Below, in pieces: positions 8,555 through 16,440 of a DNA stretch of 64,000 nucleotides. Position numbers and translations under genes: made by a program. The notes beneath the pieces are model-generated. The model was not told the DNA's origin. It was given only the letters and a program-made list of their open reading frames with translations, and made no database searches. Location: NCBI RefSeq assembly GCF_002217755.1, contig NZ_BCFL01000016.1:850319-914318 (forward strand). The letters run 5' to 3'. Every line of letters starts with the position of its first letter. Position 1 is the stretch's first letter. The stretch is from Streptomyces hyaluromycini (GTDB lineage: Bacteria > Actinomycetota > Actinomycetes > Streptomycetales > Streptomycetaceae).

Positions 8555-9586
8555 TCACCGGTAGGCCGTCACGAGGGTGTGCGTGCCGAGCATCGCCTCG
8601 GTGCGCCCCTCGGCGAAGCCCGCCTCGCGGAGCCAGTTCCGGCAGTCCGCCGCCCGGTACTCGGATCCTTCGGGGCTGACCAGCCTCATGTGCAGGCTGC
8701 TGAGCAGCCGTTCCGGGTCGCTGCGGTCGTCGTCGATCATCCGGTCGTACACAAGCACCGCGCCGCCCGGCCGGACGGCGTCGAACACCCGGCGCAGCAG
8801 GGCGCGCCGTCGAGCGGTGTCGAATCCGTGCAGGATGTGCCCGAGAACGACCACATCGGCCTCGGGCAGAGGGTCGGTGAAGAAGTCGCCCCCCGTGTAC
8901 CCGATCCGGCCTTCGAGGCCCAGCCCGCGGATGTGCTCGGTGAACAGGGGCCTGGTGCGCTCCAGGTCGAAGCACATCGCCTCAAGGTGGGGATGCGCCC
9001 GGACCAGAACGGCGGCGAGATTTCCGCGTGCGCCTCCCAGGTCCAGGAACGACCGGTAACCCTGCCAGTCGACGCGACGGGCCAGCTCCGTGCCCATCCG
9101 ATCGCTGTAGGCGTCGAGGCCGGCCAGGAAACGCTTCATCTTGGCGGGGTCCTGATGCCTGTCCCCCACGAACCCGCCCTTGTCCGGGTCGAGATGCTGG
9201 GGTTCGCCGGTGCGCAGCCCTTCCGTGAGGCGGCCCCATGTCCCGTACAGGGTCTCGTTGGTGAGCTCGACGAACCCACCGAGGTACGAGGCCGAGCCGG
9301 GCACGAGGTAGGCCTGCGCCAGAGCAGAGTTGCCGTACCGGTCACCGGCACGCTCCAGCAGACCGAGGCCGACCAGGACGTCGAGGAAGTCGGCAGCCAT
9401 GCGAGGGTGCAGACCGGCGCGCTGGGCCGTTCCGGCCAGGTCGGCAGGCCCCTCGGCCAACGCCTCGAACACCCCGAGCGCGAGGGCGCTGTGCAGGGCT
9501 TTGGCGGCACAGTCCGCGATGGTGAGCTTGATCAACGGGCCGGGATCGATCGCTTCCTCTGTCGTCGGATTCTCGGTCGTGGTCAC
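8555..9586 (-). CDS. SAM-dependent O-methyltransferase (small-molecule type)
   Basis: 343 aa with an N-terminal dimerisation winged helix (about residues 20-110) and a class I methyltransferase fold with motif I FLDLGGARGN, an acidic GDFFTDPLPEADVVVLGH strand and the post-motif GGAVLVYDRM. This is the DnrK/TcmO-like family that methylates phenolic hydroxyls of aromatic polyketides. The start is GTG at 9586 with AGGAGG five bases upstream; an ATG there is immediately followed by TGA in another frame. A run-on ORF start at 9736 has no ribosome-binding site. Confidence 0.9.
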   Translation of the reverse strand: MTTTENPTTEEAIDPGPLIKLTIADCAAKALHSALALGVFEALAEGPADLAGTAQRAGLHPRMAADFLDVLVGLGLLERAGDRYGNSALAQAYLVPGSASYLGGFVELTNETLYGTWGRLTEGLRTGEPQHLDPDKGGFVGDRHQDPAKMKRFLAGLDAYSDRMGTELARRVDWQGYRSFLDLGGARGNLAAVLVRAHPHLEAMCFDLERTRPLFTEHIRGLGLEGRIGYTGGDFFTDPLPEADVVVLGHILHGFDTARRRALLRRVFDAVRPGGAVLVYDRMIDDDRSDPERLLSSLHMRLVSPEGSEYRAADCRNWLREAGFAEGRTEAMLGTHTLVTAYR

Positions 9587-9742
9587 ATGTGCCTCCTGGC
9601 AGCCTGTCGACGTCCGGGGTGTTGCTGTGTGAACACCATGGTCGGCAGGGTTCGAGGAGGGCTCGAAGAGTTCTGAAGCCGTGCGCCCGGCCGGCCCGGG
9701 CACGGCGCGGATCCGCCCGGTATCCGGTTCGGGCATGACGAA

Positions 9743-9780
9743 GCGGCCGACCGCCTCGGGGGATTACGACGGTCGGCCGC
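9743..9780 (-). terminator. Hairpin terminator after the quinone oxidoreductase gene
   Basis: GCGGCCGACCG (9743-9753) pairs with CGGTCGGCCGC (9770-9780), 12 bp beyond the stop of the gene ending at 9793 on the minus strand. Confidence 0.65.
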
Positions 9781-9792
9781 AGCTCGTACGGG

Positions 9793-10770
9793 TCAGGGAA
9801 CCAGAACGATCTTGCCGATGTGCGCCCGGGCCTCCATCAGCTCGTGCGCCTTCACGGCGTCCGTGAGGGCGAGGCGCTCGTGCACGACCGGTCGGACCTT
9901 GCCGCTGAGGATCATGTCGAACAGATCGCGCTGTCCGGCCGCGATGGCCTCCGGACGGTTGTACAGCATCGCGTACAGGGCGAATCCGGCGACGGTCTTC
10001 ATCCGGCTGAGGGCCAGCGGGTGGATCGGCTGCATGGTTCCGCTGGCCGAGCCGTAGAAGACCAACCGCCCGAACTGGGCGGTGAGCTGGACGCTCTTGG
10101 TCAGGATGTCCCCGCCCACGGTCTCCAGGACGACATCGGCGCCCCGACCGTCGGTCGCGGCCTTGACCTGCTCGTCCCAGTCGTCGTCGGTGTAGTTGAT
10201 GGTGACATCGGCTCCGAGGTCGCGCACGAAGTCCAGCTTGGCCTGAGTGCTGGCCGTCGCGATGACCTTGCCCGCACCCATGACCTTGGCGATCTGCACC
10301 GCGAGGTGCCCTACCCCGCCGGACGCGGCGTCGATCAGAATGGTCTCGCCCGGCTTGAGCTGACCGGACTCCTTGATCGCGTGGTAGGCGGTCTGGGCGG
10401 GGCTGGGCAGCAGCGTGGCCTCGGCCGCGTCGATGGCCTCGGGCAGGGCGATGAGCCAGGCACTGTCCGCGACGACATAGTCGGCGTAGGCGCCTCGGTC
10501 CACATCGGCGACCACACGGTCTCCCACCATGACGTTGGTGACGCCCTCGCCGACCGCCTCGACGACGCCGGCCACGTCACCACCCGGAGATCCCGGCAGA
10601 TCCGCATGACCGCCGATCGGAATTCCCCGACGGCGCTGGACCTCGGCGAATGTCACTCCGATGGCTTCCGCGCGGATCAGCACCTCGCCCGGACCGGGCT
10701 GCGGCTTCTCCACCTCTTCGACGCGCAGCACTGCCGGAGCCCCGTGCTCGTCGTGGCGGACGATACGCAT
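9793..10770 (-). CDS. NADPH:quinone oxidoreductase, zinc-independent MDR family
   Basis: 325 aa medium-chain reductase with a GroES-like N-terminal half and a Rossmann domain with LIDAASGGVGHLAVQIAKVM (about residues 145-165). It lacks the structural-zinc cysteine cluster of alcohol dehydrogenases, as in the QOR/zeta-crystallin group, which reduce quinones or enones with NADPH. The ATG at 10770 has GGGAGA close upstream. The upstream gap carries a MarR-like inverted repeat (10848-10877). It may be a pathway tailoring reductase or a quinone-stress defence enzyme. Confidence 0.88.
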   Translation of the reverse strand: MRIVRHDEHGAPAVLRVEEVEKPQPGPGEVLIRAEAIGVTFAEVQRRRGIPIGGHADLPGSPGGDVAGVVEAVGEGVTNVMVGDRVVADVDRGAYADYVVADSAWLIALPEAIDAAEATLLPSPAQTAYHAIKESGQLKPGETILIDAASGGVGHLAVQIAKVMGAGKVIATASTQAKLDFVRDLGADVTINYTDDDWDEQVKAATDGRGADVVLETVGGDILTKSVQLTAQFGRLVFYGSASGTMQPIHPLALSRMKTVAGFALYAMLYNRPEAIAAGQRDLFDMILSGKVRPVVHERLALTDAVKAHELMEARAHIGKIVLVP

Positions 10771-10847
10771 GATTTCTCCCAACTCAGGAGGTCTCTCGAG
10801 TCCCGGGTCACAGCCTGGGACTCCGCCCGACATGCGGGTTACATTTA

Positions 10848-10877
10848 TATGCTTTCAAGCACTTGTCTGCAAGCATA
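10848..10877. promoter_or_regulatory. Candidate MarR-type operator upstream of the quinone oxidoreductase gene
   Basis: TATGCTT (10848-10854) and AAGCATA (10871-10877) form a perfect inverted repeat that encloses a second one, CAAG-CA-CTTG (10856-10865). The GCATA half-sites resemble those beside the MarR gene at 12529. The site is about 80-110 bp upstream of the start at 10770. Confidence 0.45.
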
Positions 10878-10919
10878 CACATGTTTGCAGGCGGTCACCA
10901 CTCGTATCTGCGGCGGCTC

Positions 10920-12425
10920 TCAGACCGTCCCGAACCAGGCCCGGAGCGCGGCCCGGAGCCCGTCGCCGACCTCGCCGTCGGACGCAGCACGGTCCGCGGC
11001 CCACGCCACATAGCCATCAGGGCGCACCAGCAGGCCCGCCAGGTCCGGCTCCTCATCGCACTCGGCCCGCACATGACGCACCCGGGCCGGCGCCGAGACC
11101 GACCCACCCCACTCCTCGAACGCCTCCCCGATCCGGCCGGTCCCGTCGAGATCGAGCAGCACGCCCGCGCCCTCGTGCAGCAGTTCCGGGAGGGTGCACT
11201 TGCCGTCGCCCGTCCGAAGGTCGAGGTCCCGGGCGAAGTCACCGAGAAGTCGGTGCCCGGGTCCCTCGACGGGATACCTGACGGTGACGCCGCTCAGCAT
11301 CTCGGCGAGGTGGCGGTTGACCTGTTCCCTGCGCATGAGATCGGTGAAGAGGAGGCGCAGGTCGGTGACGTAGGGATCGGGGTTCATCAGCGCGATCTGT
11401 GCGCGGGTGTTCTCCAGGACCTTGCGCGCGGGCACCTGGCGTTCCCGGTCGTAACTGTCGAGGAGCCCTTCCGGGGCCCAGCCGTGGATCTCGGCGGCGA
11501 GCTTCCAGCCGAGGTTGAAGGCGTCCTGGAGACCGAGATTGACCCCTTGCCCACCGACCGGGAAGTGGGTGTGCGCGGCGTCGCCCGCGAGGAGGATCCG
11601 TCCTTCCCGGTACCGCTCGGCCTGGCAGGCCGAGTCGGTGAACCAGGACAGCCAGCGCGGAGAGTGCGCGCCCAGGTCGTCGCCCCAGATCTCCCGCAGG
11701 CTGGCGCTCAGCTCCTCCAGGTCGAGGTCGTCGTCGGGGTTCTTTCCCCGCTCGAAGTCAAAGGTGGCGACACGGTGGTACGTGTCGTCCAGACGCACGC
11801 AGAACAGCAGCCCCCGCCCGGTGCGCTCCATCCCCATCGGGGCGTGCTCCGGATCGGCCAGCACGACGTCACCGAGCCGGGCGGTGACCCGCCCTCCGGT
11901 ACCCGGAAATCCGATGCCGGCGGCTCGCCGAACCAGGCTGCGTCCGCCGTCGCAGCCCACGGCGTATGCGGCGCGCAGCGTGTAGGCACCCCCGGGGGCG
12001 ACGATGTCGGCCACGACGCCGTCCGCGTCCTGGCGCACCGCCGTGACCTCGTGCCCGCGGCGTATCTCGGCACCACGGCCACGGGCGTGTTCCTCGAGAA
12101 GCCGCTCGGTCCGCGTCTGCTCGGACAGCAGCGCATAGCCGTGCCTGCTGTCGAGCAGAGAGAAGTCCACCCACTCGTCCAGCCCGGCGAAGTGTCCGTT
12201 GTTCCAGGAACGGGCTCCGTCACGGAACCGGGCGAGCAGACCGCGCCGGTCGAGCGACTCCAGTGAGCGGGCGTGCAGCCCGAACGCCTTGGAATGCGGC
12301 GAGCGCTCCGGCAGCCGTTCGAGGACAACCGGGCGAACTCCCGCGAGCCGCAGTTCGGCGGCGAGGAGCATACCCACCGGACCACCGCCGACGATGAGCA
12401 CGTCGAAGTCCTGGTCGGATGTCAT
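10920..12425 (-). CDS. Class A FAD-dependent aromatic monooxygenase 3
   Basis: 501 aa. N-terminal FAD motif IVGGGPVGMLLAAELRLAG, DG motif GCDGGRSLVRRAAG and GD motif AGDAAHTHFPVGGQGVNLG, with the C-terminal thioredoxin-like domain. GQGVNLG resembles the RdmE/PgaE and rifampicin-monooxygenase branch, whereas the other three have GG.G.N/ST.G, so this enzyme is the outlier of the set. ATG at 12425 follows AAAGG. It is divergent from a MarR gene across a 103-bp gap with palindromic sites and is probably controlled by it. A protective role against a quinone-like product is an alternative to a biosynthetic one. Confidence 0.92.
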   Translation of the reverse strand: MTSDQDFDVLIVGGGPVGMLLAAELRLAGVRPVVLERLPERSPHSKAFGLHARSLESLDRRGLLARFRDGARSWNNGHFAGLDEWVDFSLLDSRHGYALLSEQTRTERLLEEHARGRGAEIRRGHEVTAVRQDADGVVADIVAPGGAYTLRAAYAVGCDGGRSLVRRAAGIGFPGTGGRVTARLGDVVLADPEHAPMGMERTGRGLLFCVRLDDTYHRVATFDFERGKNPDDDLDLEELSASLREIWGDDLGAHSPRWLSWFTDSACQAERYREGRILLAGDAAHTHFPVGGQGVNLGLQDAFNLGWKLAAEIHGWAPEGLLDSYDRERQVPARKVLENTRAQIALMNPDPYVTDLRLLFTDLMRREQVNRHLAEMLSGVTVRYPVEGPGHRLLGDFARDLDLRTGDGKCTLPELLHEGAGVLLDLDGTGRIGEAFEEWGGSVSAPARVRHVRAECDEEPDLAGLLVRPDGYVAWAADRAASDGEVGDGLRAALRAWFGTV

Positions 12426-12458
12426 GGATCAGCCTTTCTGGGAGGGGGACATGAGAAT

Positions 12459-12500
12459 CATATGCACATTGGCATGCAATTGCTTATCGTTACGCATATG
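12459..12500. promoter_or_regulatory. Palindromic operator region between monooxygenase 3 and MarR genes
   Basis: CATATGC (12459-12465) and GCATATG (12494-12500) are a perfect inverted repeat flanking the near-palindrome ATTGGCATGCAAT (12468-12480). The second arm is itself part of the 8-bp palindrome GCATATGC. The layout suggests two operators in a divergent promoter, autoregulated by the adjacent MarR protein. Confidence 0.5.
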
Positions 12501-12528
12501 CAGACGAGGTTCAAAGAGCTCGCCTAGG

Positions 12529-13023
12529 ATGTCTTCCATGGACCCCTCGCCCTCGCCGCCGGCTGCCGCCGAGTTGCTCGATGCCGTTGGCCCGGCCTTC
12601 TCCCGGCTGCGGCGCGCCGCCGCGCTCAACGCACAGCGGCCGCTGTCCCGCAAAGACCTCAGCAGGACCCTGGTACTGGGGCTCGTGGAGGAGGGGCCGA
12701 GCCCTGACGGACAGGAAGTCACCGTGGGTGTGATCGGTGAGCGGCTGGCCGTGGACCCTTCGGTGGCCAGCCGCATGGTGTCCGACTGCATCTCTGCGGG
12801 CTATCTGGCCCGCGCGGCCTCGCAGCTCGACGGCCGTCGCACGATCCTGCAACTCACCGACCTCGGCAAGGAGATGCTCGCGGGCTTCCGCCGCCACCAA
12901 AGAGCGGCGTACGAGCACATCACCCGAGCGTGGCCGGAAGGGGAGCGGCTGGAGTTCGCCCGCCTGCTGATCAAGTACGTGGACGCCCTGGCGCACCTGC
13001 CGCACGGCACGGAATCCGGATAG
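12529..13023 (+). CDS. MarR-family transcriptional regulator 1
   Basis: 164 aa winged-helix protein; the DNA-recognition region is about residues 60-110 (IGERLAVDPSVASRMVSDCI and the wing QLDGRRTILQLTDLGKEM). MarR proteins repress nearby genes until a phenolic or quinone ligand binds. It is divergent from monooxygenase 3 and probably controls it and, through similar half-sites, the quinone oxidoreductase gene. No strong ribosome-binding site marks the start; ATG 12538 is an alternative to ATG 12529. Confidence 0.88.
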   Translation: MSSMDPSPSPPAAAELLDAVGPAFSRLRRAAALNAQRPLSRKDLSRTLVLGLVEEGPSPDGQEVTVGVIGERLAVDPSVASRMVSDCISAGYLARAASQLDGRRTILQLTDLGKEMLAGFRRHQRAAYEHITRAWPEGERLEFARLLIKYVDALAHLPHGTESG

Positions 13024-13070
13024 CAGCGCACGAGGGCGGGCCCCGGTGACCCGCGCGGGACCCGCGTCCG

Positions 13071-14693
13071 TCAGATTCGCGCCAGTACGGCGCGCAGTAC
13101 CTCCGTCAGCACCCCGGTCTCGTCGCCGGCGGGCTCGGCGCCGTCCGACCTCCAGGCCACGTACCCGTCGGGCCGGACGAGCACGGCGCCCTCGGCTCCC
13201 ACTCCGTACCGGTCGGCCCAGAGCCCCTCCGGATCCTTGAGGACTCCCGCCTCGTCCGCTCTCTCCGCGACCACTCGCCAGGCGGTGACGTCGGCGTCCC
13301 ACCGCCGCGCACCGGCCGTTGCGGCCACGGCCCAGGGCGTGCCGCGTTCACCGGCCAGCAGGACGAAGCCCTCTCCGAACAGGTCGAGCGTGGAAACCGG
13401 GCCGCCTCGGCCTTCGAGTATCACGTACGGCGCACGCGTGCCCGGGGCGCCTCGCAGGGTACGGGGATCGCACGGGTCCGGGCACTGCTCGTGCCCCGCC
13501 TCGGGGACGATTGCGGTGGATCGATAGGACTGTCCCATCGTCACCGTGAGCTCGTCGACCAGCTCGGCGCGCTGTTCCGGGGTGGCGGTTCCCGAGCGCA
13601 CGGCCAGCTGGAGCGACGCCTGCTGTGCCGTGTACTCGCCCACGGGCCTGCGCTCTGCGTCGTAGGTGTCCAGGAGGGCCGTACCCGCCGAGCCCTGGAG
13701 CACCAGCGCGAGCTTCCAGGCCAGGTTGTGCGCATCGGCGATGCCCGTGTTGGCGCCGTATCCACCGGTCGGCGGGATGACATGGGCCGCGTCGCCGGCC
13801 AGCAGCACCCTCCCGTGCACGTACCCCTCGGCGATCTGCTCGGCCATGTCCCAGGGAAAGCGGGAGCGGATCGTCACTTCGACTCCCGGCGCACCGACGG
13901 CCGCGCTTACCAGCTCGGCACAGCGAGCGTCGGTGAAGGTGTCGAGACCTTCCTCGTGCTCCGCGTCGCGGCCGACGATCAGGGTCCCGCCGGTGAGCGT
14001 GTCGTCATGCACCAGGATCCCGGTGACCTGTGGGTTCTTGACGTGGACAACGCTGTAACGACGGTCCCCGAGCACCTGTTTCAGGTCGGCGCCGAAGGCG
14101 ATGCTCACATGCCGGGAGAGCACGCCGCGGCCGTGCCGGGGCACCTTGAGGGTCTCGCGCACCATGCTGTCCGGGCCGTCACAGGCCACCAGGAAGTCGC
14201 TGCGCACCGTACGGGAGGTGCCGTCGGCAGCGCCGAGCACCGCTGTGACGCCCTCGGGGTCCTCCTCGAACGAGAGAAGTTCGGTGCCGAACAGGAGGCG
14301 GGCGCCGAGCTCCTCGGCACGAGCACGCAACACGGGTTCCAGCCGGTCCTGCGGAAGCAACAGCAATCGCGCCGGGGTGACGTCACCCAGATCGTCCGCA
14401 CCCGCCAACTCCTCACGGCTGAAAAGCACTTCACCGGCGAGCGATTCCACTCCGGCACGCGTCCGGTGGTTCTCGAACCCCGATGCGGCCCGCTTGGCCG
14501 CCTCCTCCGCACCGGCCTGGCGCAACAGCTCACCGGTACGCGGGTAGTAGCCGACCGCACGGGGGTGGATCGACGTGCCCGGATGGCGTTCGACCATGGT
14601 GCACGCGATGCCGTGGTGGGTGAGGAACAGCGCGGTGGACAACCCGACCAGGCTGCCACCCACGATCAGCACGGAGGTGTCGCTGGAACTCAT
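13071..14693 (-). CDS. Class A FAD-dependent aromatic monooxygenase 4
   Basis: 540 aa. FAD motif IVGGSLVGLSTALFLTHHG, DG motif ACDGPDSMVRETLK, GD motif AGDAAHVIPPTGGYGANTG and a thioredoxin-like C-terminal domain. It is closest in feel to monooxygenase 1. Its ATG overlaps the stop of the GNAT gene (ATGA at 14690-14693), placing it last in a long coupled minus-strand operon that begins at 20727. It presumably catalyses a hydroxylation or Baeyer-Villiger-type step on the polycyclic intermediate; which one cannot be read from sequence. Confidence 0.92.
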   Translation of the reverse strand: MSSSDTSVLIVGGSLVGLSTALFLTHHGIACTMVERHPGTSIHPRAVGYYPRTGELLRQAGAEEAAKRAASGFENHRTRAGVESLAGEVLFSREELAGADDLGDVTPARLLLLPQDRLEPVLRARAEELGARLLFGTELLSFEEDPEGVTAVLGAADGTSRTVRSDFLVACDGPDSMVRETLKVPRHGRGVLSRHVSIAFGADLKQVLGDRRYSVVHVKNPQVTGILVHDDTLTGGTLIVGRDAEHEEGLDTFTDARCAELVSAAVGAPGVEVTIRSRFPWDMAEQIAEGYVHGRVLLAGDAAHVIPPTGGYGANTGIADAHNLAWKLALVLQGSAGTALLDTYDAERRPVGEYTAQQASLQLAVRSGTATPEQRAELVDELTVTMGQSYRSTAIVPEAGHEQCPDPCDPRTLRGAPGTRAPYVILEGRGGPVSTLDLFGEGFVLLAGERGTPWAVAATAGARRWDADVTAWRVVAERADEAGVLKDPEGLWADRYGVGAEGAVLVRPDGYVAWRSDGAEPAGDETGVLTEVLRAVLARI

Positions 14694-15667
14694 CGCGGAG
14701 ATCCTTCCAGGTCTGCGAGCGCATAGGTCGCCCAGTGGGAGTCGGCCTTGAAACCGAGCCTTCGGTTGAGCGCGATGACGGCGGCGTTGGTGGTCTCGTT
14801 GAAGGCCTGGACCACGGCCAGGTGAGCGTTCTCGCGGGCGGCCGTGAGCAGGAGGTCGGCCTTGACCCAGGTGGCCAGCGAACGTCGGCGCAGGTCCGGC
14901 ACCACGAAGGTCTCCCCCGTGTCGGCCATCGGGCTGGCCCGCACGTAGAGGGTGCTGTAGGCCACGACGTCACCGTCGGTGCGGACGGCCGCCGTGACGT
15001 ACTGCCGGTGTCCCGCCCGTTCTGCCTCGGCCTCCCTGGCACGTACGTCCTCGACGGTCGGTTCACGCACCTTGGCCTGCCCGTTCACCCGGGCGTCGAG
15101 CGCTCCCCAGGTGCGGGCGTAGGAGTCGACCAGGTCGTCGGGGCAACGGCCCGCCCAGCGCCTCAACCCGTGACCGGGAACCGGCCGGGCGGCGGCGGCC
15201 CCGAGCGCCGCGTGCGCGGGTCCCCGCAGCACCAGCCGGTTGCGCGCGTTCACCGCCGTGCACCGCGCGCCCACGAGGGCGGCGAAGCCGTCTGCCGCCT
15301 TTCCTTGTGGGGCGTCCACCAGGAGCGGACCACGTCCACGCTCTCGCAGGGCAGCCAGAGCGGCATCCACGAGTGCCCGGCCGTACCCCCGGCGCCGGAA
15401 GCCCGGGAAGACCCACAGGGAGCCATGCCCGGGACCGTCAGGATCCGCCAGGTCGAGGCCGAGCTTGACGATTCCAGCGGGCTCCGCCCCGTCGAAGGCG
15501 ACCAGCAGGATGCGGTCGGCACCGTGCCGGCGTTGGAGCAGGCGCGCGAGCAGTTCCGCGGTCACCGGAGGATCGGCGGGAAGCTCACGCCGCATGGTCT
15601 CCCGGAACCCGGGAAGCAGTACGGCGATCGTGGCCGGGGCGTCCCCGTCCAGAGCGCGTACGTCCAT
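14690..15667 (-). CDS. Tandem GNAT-fold acetyltransferase
   Basis: 325 aa with two GNAT domains, about residues 1-145 (acetyl-CoA loop FRRRGYGRAL) and 165-325 (DLRRRSLATWVKADLL, NETTNAAVIALNRRLGF). The double-domain layout recalls mycothiol synthase, but the pathway context argues for a tailoring, resistance or orphan role. In the second domain the CoA loop RRRSLATWVK departs from the Q/RxxGxG/A pattern, so only the first domain may bind acetyl-CoA normally. ATG 15667 overlaps the SDR stop (ATGA), and its own stop overlaps monooxygenase 4. Its acceptor is unknown. Confidence 0.82.
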   Translation of the reverse strand: MDVRALDGDAPATIAVLLPGFRETMRRELPADPPVTAELLARLLQRRHGADRILLVAFDGAEPAGIVKLGLDLADPDGPGHGSLWVFPGFRRRGYGRALVDAALAALRERGRGPLLVDAPQGKAADGFAALVGARCTAVNARNRLVLRGPAHAALGAAAARPVPGHGLRRWAGRCPDDLVDSYARTWGALDARVNGQAKVREPTVEDVRAREAEAERAGHRQYVTAAVRTDGDVVAYSTLYVRASPMADTGETFVVPDLRRRSLATWVKADLLLTAARENAHLAVVQAFNETTNAAVIALNRRLGFKADSHWATYALADLEGSPR

Positions 15668-16440
15668 CAGGCACCCCCGGTGACCCGGAGGGTCTCCCCA
15701 TGGGTGTTCCCGTTCGCCGCGGAGCCCAGGAAGACCACGGCGTTCGCCACGTCCTCCGGCAGCGACATCCGCCCCGACGGCAGGGACCTGCCCTTCTCCT
15801 CCGGGAAGGAGGCGGGGACGTTGGCGAGTACCGTCTCGGTGAGCGTCTGCCCGGGGACGACCATGTTGACGAGAATGCCCTCCGGACCCAGCTCCCAGGC
15901 GAGGCTGCGTGTCAGCCCGTACAGCGCCGACTTGGCCGCCCCGTACGCGCCGGCACCGGACTTGCCCGTGTCCGCCAGCCCCGCGCCGATCATCACGATG
16001 CGGCCCCAGGGACACCCGCGCATCAGGGGCAGCACAGCCTGGATCGTGTGGAACACGGCGTCGACCGAGGTCCGCAGCACCTCCTGCCACTGCTTGGGCG
16101 GGATGTCCTCGAAGCGTGGAACCGGTCTGCCGGGACGGGGGATCGCCTCGCTCCACACGACGGCATTCGCCACGAGGACATCGATCCGGCCCCATTCCTC
16201 GGCGATCCGGGACACCGCGTCGCGGACGGACCGTTCGTCGGCAAGGTCGTAGCGCAGGACCAGCGGAGTGCCGCCCGCCTCGGCCACCAGCCGGGCCGTC
16301 TCCTGCGCGCGCTCCTCTCCGGTGTGGTACGTGACGGCGACGCGCGCGCCCTCGGCACCGTACGCCACGGCGGTGGCGCGTCCGATACCCGAGGACGCCC
16401 CCGTGACCAGCACCACTTTGTCGCGTAGATCGGTCTTCAT
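15667..16440 (-). CDS. SDR-family oxidoreductase with substituted catalytic serine
   Basis: 257 aa short-chain dehydrogenase/reductase. Cofactor motif VTGASSGIG near residue 15; the active-site pair YGAAK gives Tyr166 and Lys170. The usual catalytic Ser lies 13 residues before the Tyr; here the segment reads IVMIGAGLADTGKSGAGAY, placing Ala153 at that position. The protein may therefore have altered or weak reductase activity, or use a neighbouring residue. It overlaps its neighbours by ATGA on both sides. It could be a ketoreductase acting on the polyketide after cyclisation, but the missing Ser makes the exact role uncertain. Confidence 0.88.
   Translation of the reverse strand: MKTDLRDKVVLVTGASSGIGRATAVAYGAEGARVAVTYHTGEERAQETARLVAEAGGTPLVLRYDLADERSVRDAVSRIAEEWGRIDVLVANAVVWSEAIPRPGRPVPRFEDIPPKQWQEVLRTSVDAVFHTIQAVLPLMRGCPWGRIVMIGAGLADTGKSGAGAYGAAKSALYGLTRSLAWELGPEGILVNMVVPGQTLTETVLANVPASFPEEKGRSLPSGRMSLPEDVANAVVFLGSAANGNTHGETLRVTGGA

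Noticed and set aside
12529..12538. Alternative start for MarR 1 at ATG 12538
   Set aside because: Both starts lack a clear ribosome-binding site and the three-residue difference does not affect any domain; the longer form was kept.
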